Positions 1 through 5,336 of a stretch of DNA of 5,671 bases are shown here, one piece after another. Both the position numbers and the translations under genes were made by a program. The notes below the pieces were generated by a model, which ran no database searches, was not told the DNA's origin, and saw nothing but the letters and a program-made list of their open reading frames with translations. This DNA comes from BMS3ABIN04 sp965554225 (GTDB taxonomy: Bacteria > Bacteroidota > Ignavibacteria > Ignavibacteriales > Melioribacteraceae): contig CBEVZC010000173.1 of assembly GCA_965554225.1 (NCBI GenBank), positions 1 to 5,671 of the forward strand. The letters are read 5' to 3'. The stretch's first letter is position 1; each line of letters starts with the position of its first letter.

Positions 1-54
1 GGCGAAGGAGTTTTCAGAGAACTTGCCGATTTGATTATAGAAGCTCAAATGTAG
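1..54 (+). CDS. 3' end of an unidentified gene (partial)
   Basis: An open frame enters from the left edge and reads GEGVFRELADLIIEAQM before a TAG at 52-54. Only 17 residues are visible, too few to recognise a family; they look like a helical C-terminus. The stop codon lies inside the left arm of the palindrome at 50-78, so the repeat may have supplied the stop and trimmed the original C-terminus. The frame is the same as that of the transposase that follows, separated only by this TAG. It does not resemble the missing N-terminal half of the DnaE-like protein downstream. Confidence 0.4.
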   Translation, partial: GEGVFRELADLIIEAQM

Positions 55-78
55 GACAACTTGGCAAGTTGTCCTACA
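50..78. repeat. REP palindrome 1, next to the RAYT start
   Basis: This is a perfect inverted repeat with 14-bp arms (left arm TGTAGGACAACTTG, right arm its exact reverse complement) around a single central G at 64. It is the most complete copy in the window. It contains the stop codon of the upstream fragment (52-54) and ends 7 bases before the ATG of the transposase at 85, so in RNA the hairpin would abut the translation start region. Confidence 0.85.
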
Positions 79-84
79 AATATT

Positions 85-840
85 ATGAAAACTTTTTATC
101 AACGAAATCTTCCGCATTACATACATGAAAGTGATGTGTTTTTTATTACTTCAAGCTTAGAGGGTTCATTACCTAAAAGTGTGATTGAAAAATTGAAAAA
201 AGAAAAGCAGATAAATGAAAAACATATCAGTGAAATCGATAATTTAAAGGTTCGTAAGGAAAGATATTATGAACAGCAGAAATTATATTTTTCTAAGTTT
301 GATAATGCTTTGAATAATTCTTCTCGTGGTCCTTATTGGTTAAGAAATGTGAGTGCTGCCGAAATAGTAAGAAAAGCTTTTCACTATAGAGATAAAAAAG
401 TTTATGACTTATTTGCTTACACCATTATGCCGAATCATATCCATTTAGTTATAAAACCCATTGTAGGTCAACATGCTATGTTGACCGAAAGTGATAATAA
501 CAAAGAAAAAGGTGCTATAGAAAAATTAAACGGACAACTTGGCAAGTTGTCCTACAATTCTAATAAGAAGCAAAATATAGGAAGAAAAACCCCGTCCCCT
601 TATCTATTAGGCGATATAATGGAATCATTGAAAGGATATACTGCGTTTGAATGCAACAAGATACTTGATAGACAAGGACCATTTTGGCAGCATGAAAATT
701 ATGATCATGTTGTTAGGAATCAAGAAGAATTAATACGAATTATCCAATACATTATGAACAATCCTGTTAAAGCACACTTATGTGAAGCACCTGAAGACTG
801 GAGATGGAATTATTATAATTCTGATTTAATTGGTTTATAA
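85..840 (+). CDS. rayt: REP-associated tyrosine transposase (RAYT, IS200-like Y1/HUH)
   Basis: The protein has 251 residues from the ATG at 85. The HUH metal-binding motif is in MPNHIHLVI (His118, His120). The likely catalytic tyrosine is Tyr222 in YIMNNPVKAHL, supported by the family signatures GPYWLRN (about residues 82-88) and FWQHENYDHVVR (200-211). RAYT enzymes nick and rejoin single-stranded REP DNA at YREP hairpins. Reading the frame from TTG at 61 would put the start inside the palindrome, so ATG 85 is preferred; no clear Shine-Dalgarno precedes it. The linker between the HUH and tyrosine motifs (about 126-170) looks longer than usual and contains two REP-like palindromes in frame, encoding VGQHAMLT and NGQLGKLSY. 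No stops or frameshifts are seen, so it may be functional. Family assignment is firm; activity is inferred. Confidence 0.9.
   Translation: MKTFYQRNLPHYIHESDVFFITSSLEGSLPKSVIEKLKKEKQINEKHISEIDNLKVRKERYYEQQKLYFSKFDNALNNSSRGPYWLRNVSAAEIVRKAFHYRDKKVYDLFAYTIMPNHIHLVIKPIVGQHAMLTESDNNKEKGAIEKLNGQLGKLSYNSNKKQNIGRKTPSPYLLGDIMESLKGYTAFECNKILDRQGPFWQHENYDHVVRNQEELIRIIQYIMNNPVKAHLCEAPEDWRWNYYNSDLIGL
462..486. repeat. Diverged REP-like palindrome inside the RAYT gene
   Basis: The arms GGTCAACAT (466-474) and ATGTTGACC (478-486) are perfect reverse complements around GCT. The preceding TGTAGG matches the left flank of REP 1. Compared with the main repeat arm GGACAACTT, two positions differ, and both changes are compensated on the other arm, so the stem is preserved. 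It is read in the same codon phase as the copy at 526-557. Confidence 0.7.
526..557. repeat. REP palindrome 2, inside the RAYT coding sequence
   Basis: GGACAACTTG (532-541) pairs perfectly with CAAGTTGTCC (543-552) around G542. Including flanks it matches the downstream copy at 932-963 at 30 of 32 positions; the differences are 530 A vs 936 C and 541 G vs 947 A. It encodes LNGQLGKLSYN in frame, between the two catalytic motifs. Confidence 0.85.
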
Positions 841-931
841 TGGTTACGTTATACTTAGGAAGTTCTCTCATCCAATGTTGAGTTGACAGTAATTTTTTTA
901 TCAATTTGAGAGTAACATTAGCGCGATAAAC

Positions 932-979
932 TTAACCGGACAACTTAGCAAGTTGTCCTACAAATTAAGTTGTCCTACA
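932..979. repeat. REP palindrome 3 plus a repeated half-site
   Basis: GGACAACTT (938-946) pairs with AAGTTGTCC (950-958) around AGC. The right arm with its flank, AAGTTGTCCTACA (950-962), is then repeated exactly at 967-979, giving a 17-base period. The copy has TTAACC on the left where REP 1 has TGTA, as does the intragenic copy, so these two belong to the same subtype. Confidence 0.85.
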
Positions 980-1020
980 GTTTCTCTTGCCTAATTCTTT
1001 TTAAATATTTATATTATAGT

Positions 1021-1034
1021 GAACAAATGTTTAC
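1021..1034. promoter_or_regulatory. Candidate SOS-type operator upstream of the DnaE-like gene
   Basis: The sequence GAACAAATGTTTAC is a near-palindrome that fits the GAAC-N4-GTTY form of Gram-positive LexA boxes. It lies 12 bases before the ATG at 1047. Second-copy DnaE polymerases are often damage-inducible, which makes a LexA-like site plausible. The binding motif in this organism is unknown, and the same 13-mer AACAAATGTTTAC recurs at 2769-2781, so another repressor or a simple direct repeat is possible. Confidence 0.3.
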
Positions 1035-1046
1035 TATGGTCACTTG

Positions 1047-2744
1047 ATGGAAAGGAGAACAAAAAATACTAACCCCAATCCGGCTCTTCTGAATATGCGT
1101 GAGTTTCGTCTTCCGAAAGACAAGGTTGGCCAAACCCGCATCGCGAAAATTCATGCACCTCTTCCCAGAAAAAGTAAAAATGTAGATTTCGATATTTATA
1201 ACTACGAAATGCTTTTCAATGATGTAGAAACCAAAAGAATTATTAGAGAAGGAAAAACAATTGGTTGTTTTTATATCGAGTCGCCGGGAATGCGTTCTTT
1301 ACTTAAACGTTTATCATGCGATACTTTTGAAATGCTGACGGCCGCTAGTTCGGTTATTCGTCCCGGTGTTGCCCAAAGCGGAATGATGCAGGAATTTATT
1401 GCCCGCCATAAAGACCCGCAAAAAAGAGAATATCTGGTACCCGGAATGAAAAAGTATTTAGGCGAAACTTACGGTGTAATGATTTATCAAGAAGATGTAA
1501 TTAAAATTGCGCATCATATTGCCGGACTCACTCTTGAGGAAGCTGATTTGTTGCGGCGGGCAATGAGCGGAAAAATGAGGTCGCACAAAGCAATGCAGCA
1601 GCTCTCTCAAAGGTTTTTTGTATCGTGTCAGCAAAAAGGATTGGTAGATAAAGAGGCAAAAGAGCTATGGCGGCAGATTGAATCGTTTGCCGGTTATGCT
1701 TTTTGTAAAGCCCACAGCGCTTCTTTTGCACTTTTATCCTTTCAAGTTGCTTATCTCAAAAGTCATTATCCTGCTCAGTTTATGGCAAGCGTGCTGAGTA
1801 ATAGAGGTGGCTATTATTCTCCCGCAGTGTATATTCATGAATCTAAAAGAATGGGACTTACAATATTATTACCGTCGATTAATGAAAGTAATTATCATTA
1901 TGTGGGAAATAATAAAGCAATACGTATCGGTTTGATGGCTATTAAAAATCTTTCCGGTAGTTCGATTGATAAAATAATAAAAGAAAGAAAGAATAACGGG
2001 CGATATGTTTCGCTTGCTGATTTTCTGATTCGCACTAAATTGTGCTACGAAGAAACAGCATCTCTTATAAAATGCGGAGCAATGGACTGTTTTTGCCAGA
2101 CGCGTCCCACCATGCTGCGCTTGTTAGATGTATACATTCGTTATCGCAACATATTGGAGAATAAACCTGACAATTTATTTTCTGCCGAGTCTTTTGCCTT
2201 GGAAGAAAAAGTTATAACCGAAACTCAATATAGTTTAAACAAAATTTGCACTATAGAATATGAATCTTTTGGTTACATGGTTACCTGTCATCCGCTCGAT
2301 TTTTTTAGCAGTGCGACTAATAAACCGAGCATTGTTAAAGCAACAGAGATGCATAAGTATGATGGACGTAAAATTAAAATGATAGGGTGGTATATGGCAT
2401 CAAAGCGTATAAAAACAAAGAAGGGAGAGATAATGAAATTCCTTTCATTAGAAGATCTGACCGGTACATTTGAAGCGGTTATTTTTCCCAAAGTGTATGC
2501 GGAATATGCCGAACTTACAATGTCTATGGGACCTTATTTAATAGAAGGCAAAGTTGATGCAGACAATGGAGATAATATTGTTTTGGAAAAACTGGCACTT
2601 CTGTCTGCTGGTGAAGTTAAAGCAATAACACAAAAAGATAGTAGTGAAAATCAATATTTTGGAGATGTAGAAAAAACAAGCGAAGAGGAATTTGGAATAG
2701 TTAATTTGTTGGGAAAGGAACAATTGAGAAAGGCGTATATATAG
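1047..2744 (+). CDS. dnaE: N-terminally truncated DnaE-type DNA polymerase III alpha subunit
   Basis: These 565 residues match the C-terminal half of DnaE, where full proteins have roughly 1000 or more. Fingers motifs appear in order: CFYIESPGMR (74-83), SVIRPGVAQSGMM (102-114), ETYGVMIYQEDVI (140-152), ADLLRRAMSGK (166-176) and FAGYAFCKAHSASF (214-227). A helix-hairpin-helix region follows (about 290-350), then an OB-fold (about 440-520, with KTKKGEIMKFLSLEDLTG). KPDNLF (373-378) sits where alpha subunits carry an internal clamp-binding motif. The PHP domain and the palm with the first two catalytic aspartates are absent, and nothing between 841 and 1046 could encode them. The first 45 residues may be a degraded palm end. 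It resembles the second, translesion-associated DnaE of Bacteroidota-like genomes. It should not polymerise alone: either a long-lived gene remnant or a non-catalytic fragment. ATG 1047 is assumed; TTG at 1044 is in frame too. Confidence 0.85.
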   Translation: MERRTKNTNPNPALLNMREFRLPKDKVGQTRIAKIHAPLPRKSKNVDFDIYNYEMLFNDVETKRIIREGKTIGCFYIESPGMRSLLKRLSCDTFEMLTAASSVIRPGVAQSGMMQEFIARHKDPQKREYLVPGMKKYLGETYGVMIYQEDVIKIAHHIAGLTLEEADLLRRAMSGKMRSHKAMQQLSQRFFVSCQQKGLVDKEAKELWRQIESFAGYAFCKAHSASFALLSFQVAYLKSHYPAQFMASVLSNRGGYYSPAVYIHESKRMGLTILLPSINESNYHYVGNNKAIRIGLMAIKNLSGSSIDKIIKERKNNGRYVSLADFLIRTKLCYEETASLIKCGAMDCFCQTRPTMLRLLDVYIRYRNILENKPDNLFSAESFALEEKVITETQYSLNKICTIEYESFGYMVTCHPLDFFSSATNKPSIVKATEMHKYDGRKIKMIGWYMASKRIKTKKGEIMKFLSLEDLTGTFEAVIFPKVYAEYAELTMSMGPYLIEGKVDADNGDNIVLEKLALLSAGEVKAITQKDSSENQYFGDVEKTSEEEFGIVNLLGKEQLRKAYI

Positions 2745-2766
2745 TGCTGCACATGTAACGTTATTT

Positions 2767-2781
2767 GAAACAAATGTTTAC
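2767..2781. promoter_or_regulatory. Second copy of the 13-base near-palindrome, upstream of the OmpA-like gene
   Basis: The segment 2769-2781 (AACAAATGTTTAC) is identical to 1022-1034. Here the core reads AAAC-AAAT-GTTT, a symmetric inverted repeat with 4-base spacing. It lies 23 bases after the DnaE-like stop and about 95 bases before the next start, so it could be an operator for the OmpA-like gene or one of two direct repeats bracketing the polymerase fragment. Confidence 0.3.
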
Positions 2782-2826
2782 CAAAATAAGTTAAAGTTAA
2801 ATATAGACATTTAAGGTTAACATTTA

Positions 2827-2834
2827 TATATTTG
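2827..2834 (+). promoter_or_regulatory. Possible -7 promoter box of the OmpA-like gene
   Basis: TATATTTG matches the Bacteroidota -7 consensus TAnnTTTG exactly and lies 41 bases before the start codon. No convincing TTG box was found at the expected distance upstream, and the region is very A+T-rich, so a chance match is possible. Confidence 0.3.
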
Positions 2835-2875
2835 GATAAGTAATAATAAAATATATAACAAGGAAAATAAGAAAG

Positions 2876-3973
2876 ATGAGAAAACTGATGCTCTATATGG
2901 TTATTGCTGTATCTTTATTAGTTACAGCAAAATCTGAGGCACAATATGTTCAAAACAGTTGGGGAGTGGGATTTGGGATAAGTTATCCACGGTTTGTGGG
3001 AGTAACAACAACCTCAATTTCAAAAGATAATAATTATGGAGCTTTTCTTTCGTTAAAAAGAAGTTTTAGTGAACATGTGGCATTTAGACTAACCGGAAAT
3101 TATGTTAATATGAAAACACTTTTTTATAAAAATGTACCGGACAAAATAGAGACAACTAATTTACTATCGGGTGATTTGGATTTTATATATAAATTTTTGC
3201 CATGCAGTAAAATATCCCCTTATGCTTTACTTGGATTTGGAGGGAATTACTTTAATACGAAAAATTCTGCAACTCCGGCAAGAGAAGGAAATCATGTTGG
3301 ATACCAGATGAATATGGGACTCGGTTTTGAATGGATAGCAGATACTAATTGGAGTATATCAACCGAGTTAAATTATAATACGAGTAACGATAACGAACTT
3401 GAGGGTAATTCTAATTTGGATGAACTTAAAGGTATCCTTAGTAGTAATGGTGATACTTATATGAAATTGAGCATAGGAGCAATATACTATTTTTCAAGAG
3501 GGGAAAAATCTACAATATGCGAACCATTACCCCAAGGAATTAAAAATGTTACTGCTGCTGCTCCGGTTTTTATTGAAAAAGTAAAGATTGATACTGTTTA
3601 TAAAGAAAAGATAATTGAGCAGAAGAAGGATATTGACTTATTTGGAATAAATTTTAAATTTGATAGTGATAAACTGATGCCGGAATCTTATCCAATTTTG
3701 GATCATGCAGCTAAATTGCTTAAAAAAAATCCCGAGATACGAGTCGAGATTCAAGGATATACAGACAACATAGGGCCGGAATTGTATAACCAAACTTTAT
3801 CAAATAAAAGGGCTAGAACAATAAGACGTTACCTAATAAAAAATGGAATTAGCCCTTCTCGCTTGTTTGCTAAAGGATTTGGAGAGAGCAATCCGGTAAA
3901 AAGTAATAAAACTCGTATTGGAAGAGCTTTTAACAGAAGGATTGAGTTTAAAATAATTGGTGTGGAAAAATAG
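2876..3973 (+). CDS. OmpA-family outer-membrane protein with peptidoglycan-binding domain
   Basis: The protein has 365 residues. Residues 1-22 form a signal peptide (MRKLM, hydrophobic core, cleavage likely after SEA before QYVQ). Residues about 23-206 contain alternating aromatic/glycine strands (GVGFGISY, GLGFEWI, GAIYYF) typical of an 8-stranded OmpA-like beta-barrel. A linker (about 210-250) leads to the OmpA-C domain (255-361): FKFDSDKLMPES, GYTDNIG, LSNKRA, GFGESNP and GRAFNRRIEF. Asp297 and Arg312 occupy the positions that bind diaminopimelate in characterised OmpA proteins. The expected role is anchoring the outer membrane to the cell wall. AAGGA at 2860-2864 can serve as the ribosome binding site. 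The gene appears complete and independently transcribed, and converges on yajQ. The family is clear; the specific physiological role is not. Confidence 0.92.
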   Translation: MRKLMLYMVIAVSLLVTAKSEAQYVQNSWGVGFGISYPRFVGVTTTSISKDNNYGAFLSLKRSFSEHVAFRLTGNYVNMKTLFYKNVPDKIETTNLLSGDLDFIYKFLPCSKISPYALLGFGGNYFNTKNSATPAREGNHVGYQMNMGLGFEWIADTNWSISTELNYNTSNDNELEGNSNLDELKGILSSNGDTYMKLSIGAIYYFSRGEKSTICEPLPQGIKNVTAAAPVFIEKVKIDTVYKEKIIEQKKDIDLFGINFKFDSDKLMPESYPILDHAAKLLKKNPEIRVEIQGYTDNIGPELYNQTLSNKRARTIRRYLIKNGISPSRLFAKGFGESNPVKSNKTRIGRAFNRRIEFKIIGVEK

Positions 3974-3987
3974 ATTTTCGCAAGTAA

Positions 3988-4485
3988 TTATTTGTAATTA
4001 ACAAATTGTACGGGAAAATCCAAGTCAGCTTCTTTCACTGTCTTAATTACAAATTGAAGTTCGTCTTTTTTTTGTCCTTGAACTCTAACTTGTTCATCCA
4101 TAATCTGAGCATTAACTTTAAGTTTTAGTTCTTTAATTAATTTTGTTATTTTCTTGGCGTTTTCTTTAGAAATTCCGCTCTGAAGATTAATTTTTTGTTT
4201 TAGTCTTCCGCTCGCGGCAGGTTCTACGTTATCAAGTTTCATTACTTTTAAGGAAAGTTTCCGTTTTAAAAATTTTGTTTGTAAAATATCGTAAATAGCT
4301 TTCAGTGAGTAATCATCCTTCGTATTAATAACTATTTGTTTTTCACTTTTACTTAAATCTATAGTTGATTTAGAATCTTTTAAATCATAACGCTGCTGTA
4401 CTTCCTTTATTGTTTGGTTAACAGCATTATCAATTTCTTGAAAATCTATTTGCGATACAATATCGAAAGAAGAATTCTTAGCCAT
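3988..4485 (-). CDS. yajQ: YajQ family cyclic-di-GMP-binding protein
   Basis: The protein has 165 residues, the usual length for the family (about 160-165). Hallmarks are the N-terminal SSFDIVSQIDFQEIDNAV, then QQRYDLKDSKSTIDL (about 31-45), ILQTKFLKRKLS (67-78), KQKINLQSGISKENAKKITK (96-115), LKVNAQIMDEQVRVQGQKKD (121-140) and the terminal PVQFVNYK. YajQ proteins fold as two ferredoxin-like domains; some family members bind cyclic-di-GMP and act with a transcription factor, while others were reported to bind nucleic acids or nucleotides. A good Shine-Dalgarno, AAAGGA on the - strand (4492-4497), lies 6 bases before the ATG. The 3' end faces the OmpA-like gene, with 14 bases between stop codons. 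Family certain; signalling role inferred. Confidence 0.95.
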   Translation of the reverse strand: MAKNSSFDIVSQIDFQEIDNAVNQTIKEVQQRYDLKDSKSTIDLSKSEKQIVINTKDDYSLKAIYDILQTKFLKRKLSLKVMKLDNVEPAASGRLKQKINLQSGISKENAKKITKLIKELKLKVNAQIMDEQVRVQGQKKDELQFVIKTVKEADLDFPVQFVNYK

Positions 4486-4528
4486 TTTTATTCCTTTAGA
4501 AATTAGTGGAAAATTATAAATGCTAACT

Positions 4529-4536
4529 CAAAGATA
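4529..4536 (-). promoter_or_regulatory. Possible -7 promoter box of yajQ
   Basis: On the - strand this reads TATCTTTG, an exact match to TAnnTTTG, 43 bases upstream of the yajQ ATG. A TTG lies only 12 bases further upstream, shorter than the usual spacing, so the pairing is doubtful. Confidence 0.3.
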
Positions 4537-4688
4537 AATATTTGTTTTCAATAAAGTGGATAAAAAGATTATATGTTTAATGGAATAAGAGTAATTGATC
4601 CTTGTTCGTAAATCAGAAAAATGATTAATGATTAAAAAATAATGAACTGTGATTTAAAATCATTATTAACTTGAAAAATCATTAGTCG

Positions 4689-4769
4689 ATGTTTCGTACT
4701 GATAATTCCTTTTTCTATCAAAAATTGTTAGAAGGAGATTATTTACGCTTTATCCGATATCTGAAATGA
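4689..4769 (+). CDS. 26-codon open frame of unknown status
   Basis: An ATG opens a frame encoding MFRTDNSFFYQKLLEGDYLR followed by FIRYLK and a TGA. The amino-acid mix (aromatic, charged, leucine) looks more protein-like than the surrounding DNA. An in-frame TAG lies just upstream (4683-4685), and no Shine-Dalgarno precedes the ATG. It may be a chance frame or the relic of a longer gene; no family is recognised. Confidence 0.15.
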   Translation: MFRTDNSFFYQKLLEGDYLRFIRYLK

Positions 4770-4988
4770 AAAAAAATTGTTTGTGCCATAAATTTTAAAT
4801 GTTTCGGTTTATAATCTATTTGCTATAAGCGTGTCAATATCATAATTGATGAAAAATTGGTAAGCATATTTAAACAAAATAATAGTAAATATTTGCTTTA
4901 ATTTTTTTGTGTTAGTTTTACTTAAACATGATTGAAGTCGATAAATACTAAACATTTTTTAAATCCTTTCGACTATATTTCTAAATTA

Positions 4989-5001
4989 GGACAAGGTGTC
5001 C
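4989..5001. repeat. Short REP-like palindrome
   Basis: GGACA and TGTCC pair around AGG. With the preceding TA, the left side TAGGACA is identical to the outer seven bases of REP 1 at 52-58; the inner stem is missing. It could be a shortened REP, or a chance or operator palindrome 66 bases upstream of the small gene. Confidence 0.3.
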
Positions 5002-5053
5002 CAAAATATTCATTGATTAGAGTTTACTAACATGGATTTTAAAACATAAATTC

Positions 5054-5060
5054 AAGGAGG
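5054..5060 (+). promoter_or_regulatory. Strong ribosome binding site for the small repeat protein
   Basis: AAGGAGG is a near-perfect anti-16S match, 6 bases before the ATG at 5067. It is the strongest Shine-Dalgarno in the window and the main argument that the 61-codon frame is a real, well-translated gene. Confidence 0.8.
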
Positions 5061-5066
5061 TCTATT

Positions 5067-5252
5067 ATGTCAATTAGTAGTGTATCCAATAATGTATCAC
5101 CTATTTATTTACAACAGAATCATCAGCATGTTCAAAAAGAAGTTTCCGAGAGAAGCGAACCAGCATCTGAAGAAAGAACCGAATCGGCTTCAGCGGAACG
5201 AGCTGAACAGGCTAAAAATGTTGCTAATAATAAAGTAGATAGATACGCATAA
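5067..5252 (+). CDS. Small charged hypothetical protein with three 8-residue repeats
   Basis: The protein has 61 residues, with no signal peptide or membrane segment. Residues 1-12 are Ser/Asn-rich (MSISSVSNNVSP). Residues 27-50 are three tandem octads, SERSEPAS, EERTESAS and AERAEQAK, following [SEA]-E-R-[STA]-E-x-A-[SK]; these are likely helical, with alternating acidic and basic side chains. The tail NNKVDRYA recalls the ends of other small MSIS...-type proteins of unknown function, some annotated near motility genes, but I cannot assign a family. The gene is alone: about 580 bases of non-coding DNA precede it and a hairpin plus a pseudogene follow. Its strong ribosome binding site argues it is expressed. 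Function unknown. Confidence 0.7.
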   Translation: MSISSVSNNVSPIYLQQNHQHVQKEVSERSEPASEERTESASAERAEQAKNVANNKVDRYA

Positions 5253-5284
5253 TCGTTGAGAAGTTGGTTTTAAATTACTTTTTC

Positions 5285-5328
5285 CAATCTTCAACTTGTT
5301 CCGGATATTTAGAATAAGTTGGAGATTG
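5285..5328. repeat. 17-bp hairpin downstream of the small gene
   Basis: CAATCTTCAACTTGTTC (5285-5301) and GAATAAGTTGGAGATTG (5312-5328) form a 17-bp stem around a 10-base loop. Fifteen pairs are Watson-Crick and two (5291/5322 and 5298/5315) become G-U pairs in RNA. It lies 32 bases after the small gene. No T-tract follows on either strand, so it is not a classical intrinsic terminator, though it could protect a transcript 3' end. Confidence 0.6.
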
Positions 5329-5336
5329 TCTAATGA

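Larger units (their letters stand above)
50..979 (+). mobile_element. RAYT gene with its REP palindromes (REP/RAYT element)
   Basis: A REP-associated tyrosine transposase gene is bracketed by palindromes of one family: one at 50-78, one at 932-963, and a half-site at 967-979. Two further copies lie inside the gene. This layout matches known RAYT loci, where a single-copy domesticated Y1 transposase sits among the REP sequences it is thought to bind and spread. The outer limits are set by the repeats; no target-site duplication is obvious. The stretch 841-931 between gene and downstream repeat is non-coding and contains a weak CTCTCA/TGAGAG inverted repeat (865-870 and 907-912). Confidence 0.65.
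4486..5066. other. A+T-rich intergenic region without a clear gene
   Basis: About 580 bases separate yajQ from the small gene at 5067. Apart from the yajQ leader it holds a cluster of ATGATTA/TCATTATT words around 4617-4685, including a weak 8-bp inverted repeat (4638-4645 with 4660-4667); a 26-codon open frame at 4689-4769; and a short palindrome at 4989-5001. I see no tRNA, riboswitch or protein homology. Confidence 0.5.

Noticed and set aside
61..84. TTG at 61 as the RAYT start
   Set aside because: It lies inside the REP palindrome, adds eight residues (MASCPTNI) unlike the family, and has no ribosome binding site; ATG at 85 is more natural.
1528..2723. Three - strand open frames of 61-67 codons within the DnaE-like gene
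   Set aside because: They overlap a clearly coding + strand frame, have no recognisable homology and no ribosome binding sites; they are antisense shadows.
1..2744. RAYT plus DnaE fragment as a new retron-like or defence system
   Set aside because: The two genes are separated by about 200 non-coding bases with REP repeats, the polymerase lacks its active site, and no reverse transcriptase, effector or toxin is present.
3990..4006. ATTTGT/ACAAAT inverted repeat between the converging genes, as a bidirectional terminator
   Set aside because: The stem is only 6 bp, A+T-rich, lies within the yajQ 3' end and has no T-tract on either side.
4617..4685. ATGATTA/TCATTATT words as an origin or iteron cluster
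   Set aside because: The words are short, irregularly spaced and expected in A+T-rich DNA; no DnaA boxes or replication gene lie nearby.
5275..5327. - strand peptide SPTYSKYPEQVEDWKK as the end of another gene
   Set aside because: It looks protein-like but has no start codon, is out of frame with the nuclease relic, and is encoded almost wholly by the hairpin arms.
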